A model generated the notes under the pieces. It saw nothing but the letters and a program-made list of their open reading frames with translations, ran no database searches and had not been told where the DNA came from. A program made the translations under genes and the position numbers. From assembly GCA_963542545.1 (NCBI GenBank), contig CAUTWO010000006.1, positions 1-53,132 on the forward strand: a stretch of 53,132 nt of DNA, written 5' to 3'. Source of the stretch: CALISC01 sp963542545 (GTDB taxonomy: Bacteria; Bacillota_I; Bacilli_A; Acholeplasmatales; Acholeplasmataceae). Position 1 is the first letter of the stretch. Every line of letters starts with the position of its first letter. Shown here one piece after another: positions 46,036 to 53,132 of this stretch.

Positions 46036-47055
46036 ATGAAGGTTGACGAATTTAATTTTAATTTAGACCCTAAAAGAATAGCGCAAACTCCTTATCAAAA
46101 AAGAGACGACGCTAAACTTTTGGTTTGCAACAGAGAAACTGGCAGTTTAACTGATCTTAATTTTTCAGGCATTCTCAATTATTTTCAACCAGGAGATGTT
46201 CTGGTTTTAAACAACTCCAAAGTTGTGCCTTTTCGCCTACACGGCCAAAAAGAAACTGGTGGTGCGGTAGAAGTGCTTTTACTCAAACCCACTGAAAAAA
46301 ACTTATTTGAAGCACTTGCAAAACCACAAAAGAAATTAAAAATTGGCACTACTATTACTTTTTCTGCGAAATTAACTGCAGAAGTTGTTGAGTTAAAAGA
46401 AGAAGGCATAACCTCGCTTAAATTAAACTACTCAGGTAATTTATACGAAATTTTAGACGAAACTGGTGAAATGCCGCTGCCGCCATACATTAAAACTAAA
46501 TGCAAAAACAAAGCAGACTACCAAACTGTATACGCAAAAATTGACGGGTCTGCCGCCGCACCTACCGCTGGCTTTCACTTTACACCAGAGTTACTTGCTG
46601 CACTTAAAAACAAAGGTGTTGAGATTGCTGAAGTTACTTTGCACGTTGGTCTTGGCACCTTTCGCCCACCTACTGTTGAAAATGTGCTTGATCATAAAAT
46701 GCATAAGGAAACTTACTTTATCACTAAAGAAACCGCAGATATTTTAAACAAAGCACTTTTAGAAAAAAGAAGAATTGTGGCTTGTGGTACTACTTCTGTT
46801 CGGGTTCTTGAGTCGGCTTACCAAGAAAATGTAGGTTTCGCGGAAACTAGCGCTGAGACCGACATTTTTATCTATCCAGGCTACCGCTTTAAAGTGGTAT
46901 CTGGTTTAATTACTAATTTTCATTTGCCGAAATCAACGCTAATTATGCTTGTATCTGCTTTTTGGACCAAAGCGGATACTCTTCGTGCATACACGCACGC
47001 AATTGAAAACGACTATATGTTTTTTTCATTTGGCGATGCGATGTTTATCTACTAA
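46036..47055 (+). CDS. queA: S-adenosylmethionine:tRNA ribosyltransferase-isomerase
   Basis: QueA builds epoxyqueuosine from preQ1-modified tRNA, using S-adenosylmethionine as ribosyl donor. The 339-residue protein has MKVDEFNFNLDPKRIAQTPYQKRD, the AAPTAGFHFT block, HVGLGTFRPP and LITNFHLPKSTL. The N-terminal match fixes the ATG at 46036. No other queuosine gene is visible in the window; the S component that follows may suit CoA synthesis better. Confidence 0.96.
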   Translation: MKVDEFNFNLDPKRIAQTPYQKRDDAKLLVCNRETGSLTDLNFSGILNYFQPGDVLVLNNSKVVPFRLHGQKETGGAVEVLLLKPTEKNLFEALAKPQKKLKIGTTITFSAKLTAEVVELKEEGITSLKLNYSGNLYEILDETGEMPLPPYIKTKCKNKADYQTVYAKIDGSAAAPTAGFHFTPELLAALKNKGVEIAEVTLHVGLGTFRPPTVENVLDHKMHKETYFITKETADILNKALLEKRRIVACGTTSVRVLESAYQENVGFAETSAETDIFIYPGYRFKVVSGLITNFHLPKSTLIMLVSAFWTKADTLRAYTHAIENDYMFFSFGDAMFIY

Positions 47056-47073
47056 AAAGAAAGAACTTGTTAA

Positions 47074-47877
47074 ATGAATTTAAAAAATAAAAAAAGATTG
47101 ATAGATGCCTCTATTTTTGCAGTATTTGCCGCACTTATTGTCTTGTTTTCTTGGGTTCCGCAAATCGGTTTTATTCAAATCCCTCCAGTTTCACTAACTA
47201 TAATTCCGGTATTTGTGCTGCTTTCTTTGGGTGTTTTGCCGTGGTACTACACAGTTTTACTTGCAAGTATTTTTGGACTAAACTCCTGGCTTTACGCCCT
47301 GGCTTTTGCAACTTCTCCAATAGACCTGGCGTTTCAAAACTTTTTAGTTGCAGTTCCCGCCCGAGTTTTCTTCGGTTTTACTGCTGTTTTTATATACGCT
47401 ATATTTAGAAAAATTGGTGAAGATAGAATTTGGAAAAAAGCAGTTTTGTTTACGCTTTATCTTATTTTCTTTGGAGTTGTTTATTTTGCGTTAGTCCAAC
47501 TTACTAAAACCTACAGTCTTGGCATGAAAATATTTGTATTTACGCTAATTTCTGTTTTATTTATAGGTTCGCTTATTTTGTTTGTCTTGACCTTTAAAAA
47601 ACAAACTTTAGTTATTGCCAATACCGTAATTTTAAGTCAAATAATTTATTCAACAATGGTGTTGGGAGCTCTATTTTTATATTTGTATATCAAAAAACTC
47701 TATCCGCCAAATGCTGGTAAGTTGTTTTTATCAATAATTTCTTTTAACACAGTTTTAGAAACCCTGCTTTCGCTGTTAATTTGTGTGCCAATTTACACCG
47801 TAGTTCAATTTACTTACAAAGAACACTTTTTAAATAAGGCTGAAAATCTAGATGAAGCAATTACTGATGGCGAGTGA
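47074..47877 (+). CDS. ECF-type transporter S component, possibly for pantothenate
   Basis: A 267-residue membrane protein with about six to seven hydrophobic helices and a start typical of ECF substrate-binding components (KRLIDASIFAVFAALIVLFSWVP...IQIPPVSLTIIPVFVLLSLG). It lacks an ATPase, so it would use the shared EcfAAT module encoded elsewhere. It overlaps coaX by up to 26 bases, which points to pantothenate (PanT-like) as substrate by guilt by association. A queuosine precursor is the alternative, given queA upstream. Confidence 0.75.
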   Translation: MNLKNKKRLIDASIFAVFAALIVLFSWVPQIGFIQIPPVSLTIIPVFVLLSLGVLPWYYTVLLASIFGLNSWLYALAFATSPIDLAFQNFLVAVPARVFFGFTAVFIYAIFRKIGEDRIWKKAVLFTLYLIFFGVVYFALVQLTKTYSLGMKIFVFTLISVLFIGSLILFVLTFKKQTLVIANTVILSQIIYSTMVLGALFLYLYIKKLYPPNAGKLFLSIISFNTVLETLLSLLICVPIYTVVQFTYKEHFLNKAENLDEAITDGE

Positions 47878-48619
47878 AATTTTTTTAATAGACATTGGCA
47901 ACACCAGAGTAAAAACTGCAGTTTTTTCAGAAAGTAAAATAAAAGCGATAACCTCAGTTTTAACTAAAGATTTTGATAAAAAACTTGCTGATACTTTAAT
48001 TAAAAACCGCTTAATTAAAAAAACACAAATTTACTTTATTTCAGTTGTACCAAAAGCAACAAAAATTTTAACTACAGTTTTAAAAGAACAAGAATGTGAG
48101 TTTACAGAACTAACTTATTTGAAATTACCAGTAGAAATTAAAAAAAATTTCCCAAGCGATATTGGCGCTGACCTTTTGGCTTTAGTTTTTTCGGTATCAG
48201 AAAATGAACGTACTTTGATTGCCGATATTGGTACTTTTAATAAATATCTACTGATATATAAAAATCAAATAGAAAGTGCTGCAATTTCGCCTGGCTACAA
48301 TTTAAAATACAACCTGATTTCTAAAGGTGCTTTGCTTTCTCAACACACTCCAGAAATTCCGGAAGGTTTGCTTGGCAATACCACCAAAGATTGCCTAGAT
48401 AGTGGGATTTACTTCTCGTCGTTTTTTGAAATTTCTGAATTTTTGCGTATAATATATAAAGATAATCCAACCATAAAATCAGTTTATTTAACTGGTGGTT
48501 CTGCTCAGTTTTTTTTAAAAAAACTAAAAGGAAATCTACCTTTAAAATACGACGATACTTTAGTTTTTAAGGGCATGATTAAACTGGCTAATTTAATTTT
48601 AGGAGGAAAAAATGGCTGA
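47867..48619 (+). CDS. coaX: Type III pantothenate kinase
   Basis: CoaX phosphorylates pantothenate, the first step of CoA synthesis, and is not inhibited by CoA. The protein (250 residues from the ATG at 47867) has the N-terminal phosphate loop FLIDIGNTRVK, the GADLLAL segment, IADIGTF and TGGSAQFF. An upstream in-frame ATG at 47852 would add five residues; neither has a clear ribosome binding site. The gene overlaps the S component and, at its 3' end, the phosphohexomutase gene. Confidence 0.9.
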   Translation: MASEIFLIDIGNTRVKTAVFSESKIKAITSVLTKDFDKKLADTLIKNRLIKKTQIYFISVVPKATKILTTVLKEQECEFTELTYLKLPVEIKKNFPSDIGADLLALVFSVSENERTLIADIGTFNKYLLIYKNQIESAAISPGYNLKYNLISKGALLSQHTPEIPEGLLGNTTKDCLDSGIYFSSFFEISEFLRIIYKDNPTIKSVYLTGGSAQFFLKKLKGNLPLKYDDTLVFKGMIKLANLILGGKNG

Positions 48620-50306
48620 TAAAAAATTAAGTTTAGAAATGGAAGTCTATACACAGTGGTTAAACCAAGAAAAACTTCCTCAATACCTACAAGACGAATT
48701 AAAGAAATTTGGCAAAAAAGAAATCAAAGAGTCTTTTTATAAAGACTTGGAATTTGGAACAGGTGGTCTGCGCGGACTAATTGGACCTGGTACTAACCGT
48801 ATGAACATCTTTACAGTTAGACGTTGCTCAAAAGGTCTGGCTGACTATATTTTAGCTACTAAAACTTACAAAGACCAAGGTGTGGTGATTTGTTATGATA
48901 ACCGCCACCACTCTAAAGACTTTGCAGAAGAGGCCGCTAGTGTACTTGCTCACGCCGGCATCAAGGTTTACTTATTTAAAGAACTTCGCCCTACCCCAAT
49001 GGTTTCGTTTGCAGTTCGCCACCTAAACGCTGGATTTGGTGTAATGGTAACTGCTTCTCACAACCCAAAAGAATACAACGGATATAAAGTTTACAATCAC
49101 ACAGGTGCACAATTGGAAGTTGACGAGGCTAATGCCGTAGTTGAGAAAATTAATGCAATTAAAGACTTGTTTTCAATAGAAACAGAGCACGACCCTAAAC
49201 TAATTGAATATGTCCTTGAAGACGTGGAAAAAGCATTCTTTAAGGCTTGCGATAAAATTCAGTTAAACAAACCAAAAGACCCAGTTTCTGTCTTGTTTTC
49301 ACCAGTTCACGGAACAGGCGCAACTATTATTCCACGTTATTTGGAACAAAAAGGTTTTAACGTAGTTAAATACCTACCACATATGACAATTGACCCAGAT
49401 TTCCCAAATGTTAAAGTTGTCAACCCTGAGTTTATCAAAGCCTGGGATGGACTATATCCTTACGCCCAAAAAGAAAACTGTGAACTGATTTTAATGTCAG
49501 ATCCAGATGCAGATAGAATTGGCGTGGCTGTTAAACACAACAAAGACTTTGTGTTTTTAAACGGAAACCAAATGGCGCATGCCCTGCTTTACTACACACT
49601 TTCTCAAAGAAAAGAAAAAGGAACTTTGCCTAAAGACGGAGTTGTAATTTCAACTGTAGTTACTACTGACTTACTTCGTGTGATGACCGAAGACTTTGGA
49701 CTTAAGTTTGTCTACACTTTAACCGGCTTTAAGTTTATTGCAGGTGAAATGAATAAACTAAAAGAGGGACAATACGTATTTGGCTGCGAAGAGTCAATTG
49801 GTTTTATTTTAGGTGAACACACTAGAGACAAAGACGCTCTGCAAGCCGCTTACATGTTTTCAGAACTTGCATCTTGGCTAAAGGGTCGCAACCAAACAAT
49901 CGTGGATTACTTGGATGAAATTTACGAAAAATACGGATATTATCTTGAGTACACTGAAAACATTGTCTTAAAAGGTTTTGAAGGTGCCGAAAGAATCCAA
50001 AGAATTGTTCAAAACTTCCGTGAAACCGGACTTGAGTTAAAAGTACACACTATTGTTAAAGTAGAAGACTACAAAGCACAAACCAGAACTTATCAAGAGG
50101 GCAAAGTTGAAAAAATTACTCTACCTAAACAAAACTTCTTAAAATACTATCTTGAAGACGGTTCTTGGGTAACAGTGCGCCCATCTGGTACTGAGCCAAA
50201 AATTAAAATCTACTTTTCTGTTCATACCTCTTCAAAAGCAAAATCTGTTGAAGAACTTGAGTCAATTAAGAGCCAAGTTTTGAAAAAAATTAAGAAAATT
50301 AAATAA
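48612..50306 (+). CDS. pgcA: Phosphoglucomutase/phosphomannomutase
   Basis: An alpha-D-phosphohexomutase that moves phosphate between C1 and C6 of glucose or mannose. The 564-residue protein has the phosphoserine loop TASHNPKEYNGYK, metal loop SDPDADRIG, sugar loop GCEESIGFILGEH and phosphate-binding RPSGTEPKIKIYF. AGGAGG lies upstream of the ATG inside coaX. The length matches the PgcA type that supplies glucose-1-phosphate for glycolipids and surface sugars. Confidence 0.93.
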   Translation: MADKKLSLEMEVYTQWLNQEKLPQYLQDELKKFGKKEIKESFYKDLEFGTGGLRGLIGPGTNRMNIFTVRRCSKGLADYILATKTYKDQGVVICYDNRHHSKDFAEEAASVLAHAGIKVYLFKELRPTPMVSFAVRHLNAGFGVMVTASHNPKEYNGYKVYNHTGAQLEVDEANAVVEKINAIKDLFSIETEHDPKLIEYVLEDVEKAFFKACDKIQLNKPKDPVSVLFSPVHGTGATIIPRYLEQKGFNVVKYLPHMTIDPDFPNVKVVNPEFIKAWDGLYPYAQKENCELILMSDPDADRIGVAVKHNKDFVFLNGNQMAHALLYYTLSQRKEKGTLPKDGVVISTVVTTDLLRVMTEDFGLKFVYTLTGFKFIAGEMNKLKEGQYVFGCEESIGFILGEHTRDKDALQAAYMFSELASWLKGRNQTIVDYLDEIYEKYGYYLEYTENIVLKGFEGAERIQRIVQNFRETGLELKVHTIVKVEDYKAQTRTYQEGKVEKITLPKQNFLKYYLEDGSWVTVRPSGTEPKIKIYFSVHTSSKAKSVEELESIKSQVLKKIKKIK

Positions 50307-50320
50307 GAAAGGTTAATTTT

Positions 50321-51565
50321 GTGGATTTTCAAAAAAGACGAACTAATTTATTTAAGCTGCTGCCAGCGGGTTCTATTACCTTGGTGTTTTCTGGTTTTGA
50401 GTTAAAGTACTCTGCAGACCAAACTTTTCCGTTTGAAGTAAACCGTGATTTTTATTATTTAACTGGAGTTAATGAAGATAACTCTGTACTTTGTTTAGTC
50501 AAAGGAAAAGACAGCACACAAACTATTTTATTTAAAGAAGAAACTGACCCGGCAATTGCCCTATGGGTAGGCGAACGCTTGACTTTAAAAGCCGCCGGAG
50601 AAATCGCCAAAATTGACACAGTTTTAAATATCTCTAAATTAAAAGGATATGTTCAAGGCTTAACCGAGGCTACTCGCTCTGCTGTATTTGGAGAAATCAG
50701 TACTCTTTACTTAAACTTAGAAACTGACTTTTTGTATTCAGATAGTTATAAGTTTGCAGACTTTGTTAAACAAACTCTGCCACAACTAACCATTCAAAAT
50801 GTGCACCAGAAAATCGCGAGTCTCAGAATGATTAAAGACAAAGAAGAAATTAAGTGCTTGCAAAAAGCAGTTGAAGTAACCGCAGACGCACTGGCTGCAA
50901 TTCGCAAAAACATTAGGTCTGGAATTTATGAATACGATATTGAAGCGGAATACAACTACGTACTTAAGAAAAATAACACTAGAACTTCGTTTGCTTCAAT
51001 TATTGGAAGCGGTAAAAACTCTACTACCCTGCACTACGTGGTCAACTCAGACAAAGTAGAGCCAAATACTTTGTGTGTTTGCGATGTGGGTGTGAACTTC
51101 CAAAATTACGCTTCAGATATCACCAGAACTTACCCAGTTGATGGTAAGTTTACCGCAAGACAAAAACAAATTTACAATATTGTGCTAAAAGCCCAAACTA
51201 AAGCAATGGCAGCACTTAAACCAGGCTTGACTTGGCCTCAGTATAACAAAATTGCACGTGACGTCTTAATTGAAGAAAGCCTTAAAATTGGCTTAATTAA
51301 GAAGCCTGAAGAAATTGGCAAATATTACTACCACTCGGTTGGACATTTTTTAGGTCTAGATGTTCACGACACCGGCGACTACACTAAACCCATGGAAGCA
51401 GGAATGTATTTAACTTGTGAACCAGGTCTCTATATAGCAGATGAGAAAATCGGAGTTAGAATAGAAGACGATATTTTAATTACTAAAGACGGACATGTTT
51501 GCTTGTCTTCAGGAATCGAAAAAGACCCAGATAAAATTGAAAAGTTGCTAGCCTGCCAAAAATAA
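50321..51565 (+). CDS. pepP: Xaa-Pro aminopeptidase (M24B)
   Basis: A dinuclear metalloprotease that removes N-terminal residues preceding proline. The 414-residue protein has an N-terminal creatinase-like domain (1-165) and a pita-bread fold with metal ligands in CDVGVNFQNYASDITRTYP, HSVGHFLGLDVHD, LTCEPGLY and GVRIEDDILIT. It starts with GTG at 50321, with GAAAGG about 9 bases upstream. Last gene of the queA-to-pepP run. Confidence 0.93.
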   Translation: MDFQKRRTNLFKLLPAGSITLVFSGFELKYSADQTFPFEVNRDFYYLTGVNEDNSVLCLVKGKDSTQTILFKEETDPAIALWVGERLTLKAAGEIAKIDTVLNISKLKGYVQGLTEATRSAVFGEISTLYLNLETDFLYSDSYKFADFVKQTLPQLTIQNVHQKIASLRMIKDKEEIKCLQKAVEVTADALAAIRKNIRSGIYEYDIEAEYNYVLKKNNTRTSFASIIGSGKNSTTLHYVVNSDKVEPNTLCVCDVGVNFQNYASDITRTYPVDGKFTARQKQIYNIVLKAQTKAMAALKPGLTWPQYNKIARDVLIEESLKIGLIKKPEEIGKYYYHSVGHFLGLDVHDTGDYTKPMEAGMYLTCEPGLYIADEKIGVRIEDDILITKDGHVCLSSGIEKDPDKIEKLLACQK

Positions 51566-51581
51566 ATAAGTATTTTTTTTC

Positions 51582-51608
51582 AAAAAAACGCCTGATTAGG
51601 CGTTTTTT
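51582..51608 (+). terminator. Terminator after pepP
   Basis: AAAAAACGCCT and AGGCGTTTTTT pair perfectly around GATT, ending in a T run. Confidence 0.92.
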
Positions 51609-51795
51609 ACTATTTTCGGTAAATTAAAGAATTTTCAACTACATCTACTATATTAAACCTGACTTAAATACCTATTTATTCAGATTCACAGATTGCACAA
51701 ATTTTTGGCTATAAACCCATATTTATCATAATAATTTAAAATAATTCTTAACTCAGTACTAGTTATATTTTTGTAAAAAGTCCAGATATTTTTTT
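51609..51795. other. AT-rich stretch before the 12-bp repeats
   Basis: No gene or recognised motif is seen in these roughly 190 bases. With the repeats and promoter that follow, about 300 bases separate the pepP terminator from the next gene. Confidence 0.5.
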
Positions 51796-51855
51796 GTGTA
51801 AATGTCGGTGTAAATGTCGGTGTAAATGTCGGTGTAAATGTCGGTGTAAATGTCG
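51796..51855. repeat. Five perfect 12-bp tandem repeats
   Basis: The unit GTGTAAATGTCG occurs five times without mismatch, ending 8 bases before a putative -35 box. On the opposite strand it would encode (TDIY)n, but that frame has no other sign of being a gene. Position and period (close to one helical turn) suggest protein-binding sites or a variable-number tract. Confidence 0.93.
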
Positions 51856-51863
51856 CATTTTAA

Positions 51864-51891
51864 TTGAAATTTGTCGCTGATATCATATTTT
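51864..51891 (+). promoter_or_regulatory. Promoter of the AlbA/ATPase gene
   Basis: TTGAAA (51864-51869), a 16-base spacer, and TATTTT (51886-51891). Transcription would start at about 51898, just before the GGGAG ribosome binding site. Confidence 0.55.
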
Positions 51892-51909
51892 AAACTTATG
51901 GGAGTAGTT

Positions 51910-53106
51910 ATGCTGGTTGAGTCAAATAAAGTTGGATTAAAGGTAAAATACACTAACCAAATTGTAAAAGAAATTGCCGCATTTTTGAATGCAGAGGGCG
52001 GAAAAATATACATAGGTGTCGGTAATGATGGAAAAGTTTTCGGTGTTTCTAATATTGACCAAATTTTAAGATCAATTTGCGACATTATCACTACACAAAT
52101 AGAACCAAGCGCACAAGACATAGTAAAAACAGAACTTGAAAGCATAAACGACATTCTTGTTGTAGTGGTAATTGTAAAAAAAGGTATATCTCCTTTGTAT
52201 TGTGTAAAAAAGTATGGTTTTTCAACAAGCGGATGTGCAATTAGGGTAGGTTCTTCTTCAAGAGAAATAGATGCAGAACAAATTAGAGTAAGATATAAAC
52301 AAAATTTTTTTGACGACGATGTTTTAGCCTCTTCTACTACTAACTTACCGATTTTATCATTTCAAACTTTAAAAAACTCCTATTTAGAATTTGGCTATAA
52401 ATTAAATGAAGAAACTTTTGAAACTAATCTAACGTTAATAAACAGTAGCGGTAAATACAACAAAATGGCCGAACTGCTTTCTGATAATAACCGATTTTCT
52501 TTAATATTTGTAAAATTTAGTGGGAAAACCAAAGCCGCGTTATCACAAAGAAGTAATTACGGAAACAAATCAATAATTTTTGGATATCGCCAACTTATGA
52601 ACAGAATTGCTGCGGAAAATATTTGTCTTTCTGATACTTCAGTTAGACCAAGAAAAGACACATTTTTATTTCATTACGACAGTGTAAATGAAGCTATTGT
52701 TAACGCAATAGTTCACAATGATTGGTCTATTGCAGAGCCGCAAGTTTCATTTTTTAGCGATAGAATTGAAATTTTATCGCATGGAGGTCTTCCTTATAAC
52801 TTAAAATTAAAAGATTTTTTTCTAGGTATTAGTAAACCTAGAAATGCTAAACTAATGAAGATATTTTCAGACCTAGATATAGTAGACCACACAGGACACG
52901 GAATTCCGATTATTATTGAAAACTATGGGAAAGGTGTTTTTGAAATTAGCGATAATTATATTATTGTATCTATACCATTCAACGAAAAAGTTGTTAAAGA
53001 AATTAAAACAGGTATTAACGTTTCTCTAGAAACAGATTTAAAATTAAATAATATTGAACAAAAAATTACTTTATTAATAAAGAATTCCCAATTACAGACA
53101 CTATAA
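51910..53106 (+). CDS. AlbA-domain protein with histidine-kinase-like ATPase domain, C-terminus possibly truncated
   Basis: A 398-residue protein of the group often annotated as putative transcriptional regulators or RecG-like proteins. An N-terminal AlbA_2 (Schlafen-like) domain (LKVKYTNQIVKEIAAFLNAEGGKIYIGVGNDG) is followed by a C-terminal HATPase_c_4-like domain (VNEAIVNAIVHNDWS; GHGIPIIIENYGKGVFEIS). The ATG at 51910 is chosen because GGGAG lies 5 bases upstream. Relatives usually continue into a winged helix. Here the frame stops after ITLLIKNSQLQTL, while the next frame reads EFPITDTIKIGKI, so a late frameshift is possible. Such genes are frequent in accessory regions; the function is uncertain. 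Confidence 0.8.
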   Translation: MLVESNKVGLKVKYTNQIVKEIAAFLNAEGGKIYIGVGNDGKVFGVSNIDQILRSICDIITTQIEPSAQDIVKTELESINDILVVVVIVKKGISPLYCVKKYGFSTSGCAIRVGSSSREIDAEQIRVRYKQNFFDDDVLASSTTNLPILSFQTLKNSYLEFGYKLNEETFETNLTLINSSGKYNKMAELLSDNNRFSLIFVKFSGKTKAALSQRSNYGNKSIIFGYRQLMNRIAAENICLSDTSVRPRKDTFLFHYDSVNEAIVNAIVHNDWSIAEPQVSFFSDRIEILSHGGLPYNLKLKDFFLGISKPRNAKLMKIFSDLDIVDHTGHGIPIIIENYGKGVFEISDNYIIVSIPFNEKVVKEIKTGINVSLETDLKLNNIEQKITLLIKNSQLQTL

Positions 53107-53132
53107 AAATAGGCAAAATACACACTTTTTAG

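Noticed and set aside
51796..51855. A CRISPR array.
   Set aside because: The 12-bp units are contiguous with no spacers, and there are no cas genes in the window.
51759..52154. A minus-strand frame with a (TDIY)n repeat.
   Set aside because: The repeat is the translated 12-bp tandem array; the rest overlaps the AlbA gene in antisense and has no ribosome binding site or family resemblance.
3513..53106. Mycoplasma-type code with UGA as tryptophan.
   Set aside because: Tryptophan is encoded by TGG, several genes stop at TGA, and an intact RF2 gene is present.

Overview
The window is an AT-rich, compactly packed chromosome segment from a low-GC Gram-positive bacterium close to the Mollicutes (Acholeplasma or the gut RF39 group) or the Erysipelotrichia. 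Evidence: a 16S-tRNA-Ile-tRNA-Ala-23S-5S-tRNA-Asn rRNA operon, an L21-Prp-L27-Obg cluster with the Firmicutes-type extended L27, a LRR lipoprotein, and a giant surface protein with InlB-like and MucBP-like repeats. UGA is a stop codon here: several genes end in TGA and an intact release factor 2 (prfB) is present. The code is therefore standard, unlike Mycoplasma or Spiroplasma. The exact taxon is inference.

Layout. 1-3491: end of 16S, tRNA-Ile, tRNA-Ala, 23S, 5S, tRNA-Asn and a terminator. 3513-5304: nicotinamidase (pncA) and serine hydroxymethyltransferase (glyA), convergent around a shared terminator. 5351-11139: a type I restriction-modification operon (hsdM-hsdS-hsdR, minus strand) whose hsdS is split at an AG dinucleotide tract and also carries a 12-bp tandem repeat in its central spacer. 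11237-13126 (minus): hpf, a shortened comFC-like gene, rsmE, secG. 13333-24780 (plus): ldh, fba, a small unknown gene, a heterodimeric ABC exporter, secA, prfB, a YitT-family membrane protein and recX. 24795-30622: tRNA-Arg and a three-gene SMC-like complex (JetA, JetB, JetC of the Wadjet/MksBEF type) with no JetD nuclease. 30864-32540: an RNase J homologue that has lost its metal ligands and carries an in-frame TAA. 32665-34877: rplU, prp, rpmA, obg. 35318-40627: a surface protein of about 1,770 codons with an in-frame TAA inside its signal peptide. 41086-46006: a 968-residue coiled-coil protein, divergent from a LRR lipoprotein. 46036-51565 (plus): queA, an ECF-type S component, coaX, a phosphohexomutase and an Xaa-Pro aminopeptidase. 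51796-53106: five perfect 12-bp repeats ahead of an AlbA/histidine-kinase-like-ATPase gene.

Themes. Housekeeping genes (protein export, translation, glycolysis, CoA synthesis) alternate with variable genes for defence and cell surface. Several variable genes show sequence features expected of switching or recent inactivation: the AG tract and 12-bp repeat in hsdS, nonsense codons near the start of the RNase J-like and surface-protein genes, a 16-T run upstream of the surface gene, and tandem repeats in front of the AlbA gene. The 23S rRNA has two covarying changes at normally conserved base pairs: the pair closing the sarcin-ricin tetraloop, and the 2057-2611 pair in the macrolide site. The strongest candidates for something new are the doubly variable hsdS, the JetABC set without JetD beside a catalytically dead RNase J, and the sarcin-ricin loop variant.
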